36,612 bases of DNA from Nodosilinea sp. LEGE 07088 (GTDB taxonomy: Bacteria > Cyanobacteriota > Cyanobacteriia > Phormidesmidales > Phormidesmidaceae), in the NCBI RefSeq assembly GCF_015207395.1, contig NZ_JADEWX010000044.1, positions 1 through 36,612 on the forward strand, in the 5' to 3' direction. The notes under the pieces are model-generated. The model saw only the letters and a program-made list of their open reading frames with translations, was not told the DNA's origin and searched no databases. The position numbers and the translations under genes are program-made. Positions 34,839 to 36,612 of the stretch are shown here, in pieces. Position 1 is the stretch's first letter. Each line of letters starts with the position of its first letter.

Positions 34839-35560
34839 AATATCGAAACCGATGCCTTGAGGCGACAGACCAATTATGATTACGAGACGGGCGCTTGGTG
34901 CAGGCAACCTATGCCAAGGGTACGGCTGATGAAGCGATCTGGCAGTGTGAATACAATGCAGCGGGCAACCAAACGGCACTCATCGACCCCAATAAGCACC
35001 GCACGGAGTATGTCTTTGATACCTTGAATCGAATGACCACCGTTACCTATGCCAAGGGCACCCCGGAGGAAGCTACTGAATCCTTCATCTACGACAAAGC
35101 AGGCAACCAAACAGCGGTGATTGATGCCAATGGCATCCGCAGCGAAACCGTCTATGACGCAATGAATCAGCGGTACAAACTACGGAGGCTGACCCCGATG
35201 GCGCAGGTCTTCTAGCTGCGCCAGGCACTAACTTTGTTTATGATGCTAGGGGCAACTTGGCGACTATGACCGATGCCCGTAGCAATTTAACTCAGTATAT
35301 CTAGGACAAGCGAGATCGCTTAATTGAGACGGTTGACGCCGACAACAACACAACTCAATACACCTACGATTTAGCTGGAAATTTGATTAGCGTCGTTGAT
35401 CGCCTGGGGCGTGAAATCCGGTACGAGTACGACAGCCGCAACCGTCTAGTCAAAACTATCCTCCCCGATGGCACCGAACAGCTCAACCGTTATGATTTTG
35501 ATAACAACCCGGTGAGCCGCCGTGATACCAATTGGCAAGCTACCCAACGTTTTCGGTAAG
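34839..35560 (+). pseudogene. Decayed RHS remnant without a tip
   Basis: The homology starts IETDALRRQTNYDYE, matching the giant gene near 17771. It is broken by an indel at about 34885, continues from 34895 to about 35215 (QATYAKGTADEAIWQCEYNA and on), and loses frame near 35175. It resumes as FVYDARGNLATMTDARSNLT, has a TAG in YI*DKRDRL near 35302, and ends with DSRNRLVKTILPDGTEQLNR. It stops in non-RHS sequence after 35560, with no core and no tip. Part of it (ETVDADNNTTQYTYDLAGNL) is class B-like and the end is class A-like, so it records a past crossover. Confidence 0.8.
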
Positions 35561-35598
35561 CGGTTGCCAGTAATTTGTAACTCCACAAGCAGTTTGGT

Positions 35599-36480
35599 TC
35601 AATCGGCTGCACTAGAATTATTGGGCGGTTGGCCGGGGTTGTGCTGTTGCACTAACTCAGTAAATCTTTGAATGGCTTTGAGGTATGACTGCTCCCCTGG
35701 CTGGTAAATCTTTACATGATCAGCATCAGGAATAATAAACAATTGTTTTGGCTCAGAAGCGGCATCGTATAATCGTTGGCTCATCTCTGATGGAACAACT
35801 GAATCAGCACTGCCATGCATAAACAAAATAGGAACCCGGAGCGATCGCACTTTGGACAGCGAATCAAATTTCTCCGTGAGCAGCAGACCAACCGGGAAAA
35901 TTTGGAGAAATCTTCTGTGCTGAATCGCTTCTGTCATTGAGGTAAATGAACTTTGCATGATTAACCCACCTGCTTCTGGATGTCTTATCGCTAAGTCCAG
36001 TGCGATCGCTCCCCCCAAAGATTCGCCATAAATTATGATTTGCTCCGGCGGTATCTGGCGCATATCCCGTAAATAATTCCAAGCTGCTTGGCTATCCTGA
36101 TAAACTTGCAACTCACTAGGGAAGTCTCCCTCACTGAGACCATACCCCCGATAATCGAACACAAGCACTGAGAAGCCTAGCTGTCGAAAGGCGGATACGC
36201 GAGCCAAATAATTGTAGTCGCCCATGTTCCGCCCAACTCCACAGAGATACAAAATAACCTTTGGAGAAGTCAGAATATTGCTAGGCTCACTGGGTAAAAC
36301 GATAAAGTTTTCCTGCTGCGTAGGAGCAGGAATCCACCAACCGCCTAGTCGTGCTTGAGAGTTGGGGATAGATATCCAAACATCCTCATGAGGAAGGTTA
36401 AAGACTGCGTCGTCGGGTTGTAGCGACAATTCTGCTGCTGGACGGTAAATCAGATGACGCTGTCGCAACAAAAGAAACAA
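35599..36480 (-). CDS. Alpha/beta hydrolase (BEM46/ABHD13-like serine hydrolase)
   Basis: This 293-residue protein has the alpha/beta hydrolase order: the strand and loop LYLCGVGRNMGDY (oxyanion region), VFDYRGYGLSEG, the nucleophile elbow YGESLGG with Ser154, Asp226 in MHGSADSVVP and His255 in DADHVKIY. It is the length expected for cyanobacterial members of this serine-hydrolase group, whose substrates are mostly unknown. The start is uncertain. The only standard start in frame is a TTG at 36480, yet upstream codons (EKLPCLFLLLRQRHLIYRP) look like the end of the usual N-terminal membrane anchor and are open to a stop at 36541-36543. Either the gene starts at TTG or its first part has been lost. 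Two HIP1 sites lie inside it, so it looks native. Confidence 0.85.
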   Translation of the reverse strand: MFLLLRQRHLIYRPAAELSLQPDDAVFNLPHEDVWISIPNSQARLGGWWIPAPTQQENFIVLPSEPSNILTSPKVILYLCGVGRNMGDYNYLARVSAFRQLGFSVLVFDYRGYGLSEGDFPSELQVYQDSQAAWNYLRDMRQIPPEQIIIYGESLGGAIALDLAIRHPEAGGLIMQSSFTSMTEAIQHRRFLQIFPVGLLLTEKFDSLSKVRSLRVPILFMHGSADSVVPSEMSQRLYDAASEPKQLFIIPDADHVKIYQPGEQSYLKAIQRFTELVQQHNPGQPPNNSSAAD

Positions 36481-36612
36481 GCATGGTAACTTCTCAATAA
36501 CCGCTGGTAAGACGGTGGATGTGTAACCGGCAAGGGGTTGTCAAGAGCGCAAAGATCTGGTCTAACAGAGGAATGAATCTAGTGCCAGAGAACCTGAAAT
36601 CCAAGCCGTCAT

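Overview
The window looks like accessory DNA from a cyanobacterium, probably a filamentous one. The octamer GCGATCGC (the cyanobacterial HIP1 motif) recurs at about 3.65, 4.07, 9.39, 9.50, 10.23, 10.56, 11.0, 11.16, 35.84 and 36.0 kb. The gene families (giant adhesin-like RHS protein, bacterial animal-type haem peroxidase, IS630 and IS4 elements) also fit a cyanobacterium. I cannot name the genus.

Layout. 1-2.8 kb (minus strand): the start of an IS630-type transposase, a decayed NucS-like PD-(D/E)XK nuclease gene, and a membrane-anchored transglutaminase-like protein. 2.8-4.25 kb: small hypothetical genes and a ribbon-helix-helix-like protein. 4.7-7.2 kb (plus): a tightly packed conjugation remnant, with a VirB2-like pilin, a VirB3-like protein and a chimera joining a VirB4/TraC-like N-terminal half to a TOPRIM domain. 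7.6-35.6 kb: one large polymorphic-toxin locus. 35.6-36.5 kb (minus): an alpha/beta hydrolase.

The toxin locus starts with a 13.3-kb gene for a protein of about 4,424 residues. In order it has a beta-solenoid-like region, cadherin-like and Ig-like domains, a carboxypeptidase-regulatory-like domain split by a complete but circularly permuted haem peroxidase, an RHS/YD shell interrupted by about 15 FG-GAP calcium-binding repeats, the RHS core, and a C-terminal tip. Downstream lie three displaced RHS C-terminal cassettes, each carrying a different tip, and a tip-less remnant. Each tip is followed by an AT-rich gene in the position of an immunity gene. The tips are a possible permuted papain-fold domain (lipoprotein neighbour), a colicin-E5-type tRNase (cytoplasmic neighbour), an unknown domain (PQQ-propeller neighbour) and a lysozyme-like domain (WG-repeat lipoprotein neighbour). 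An IS4-type element with a 9-bp target duplication cuts off the 5' end of the last cassette.

The RHS shells belong to two sequence classes that alternate along the locus (A, B, A, B, A). Two class A copies share a block of about 1.12 kb that I read as identical. This fits a system that swaps tips by homologous recombination between shells. The permuted peroxidase is the most unusual item: its distal-histidine segment lies after, not before, its proximal-histidine segment.
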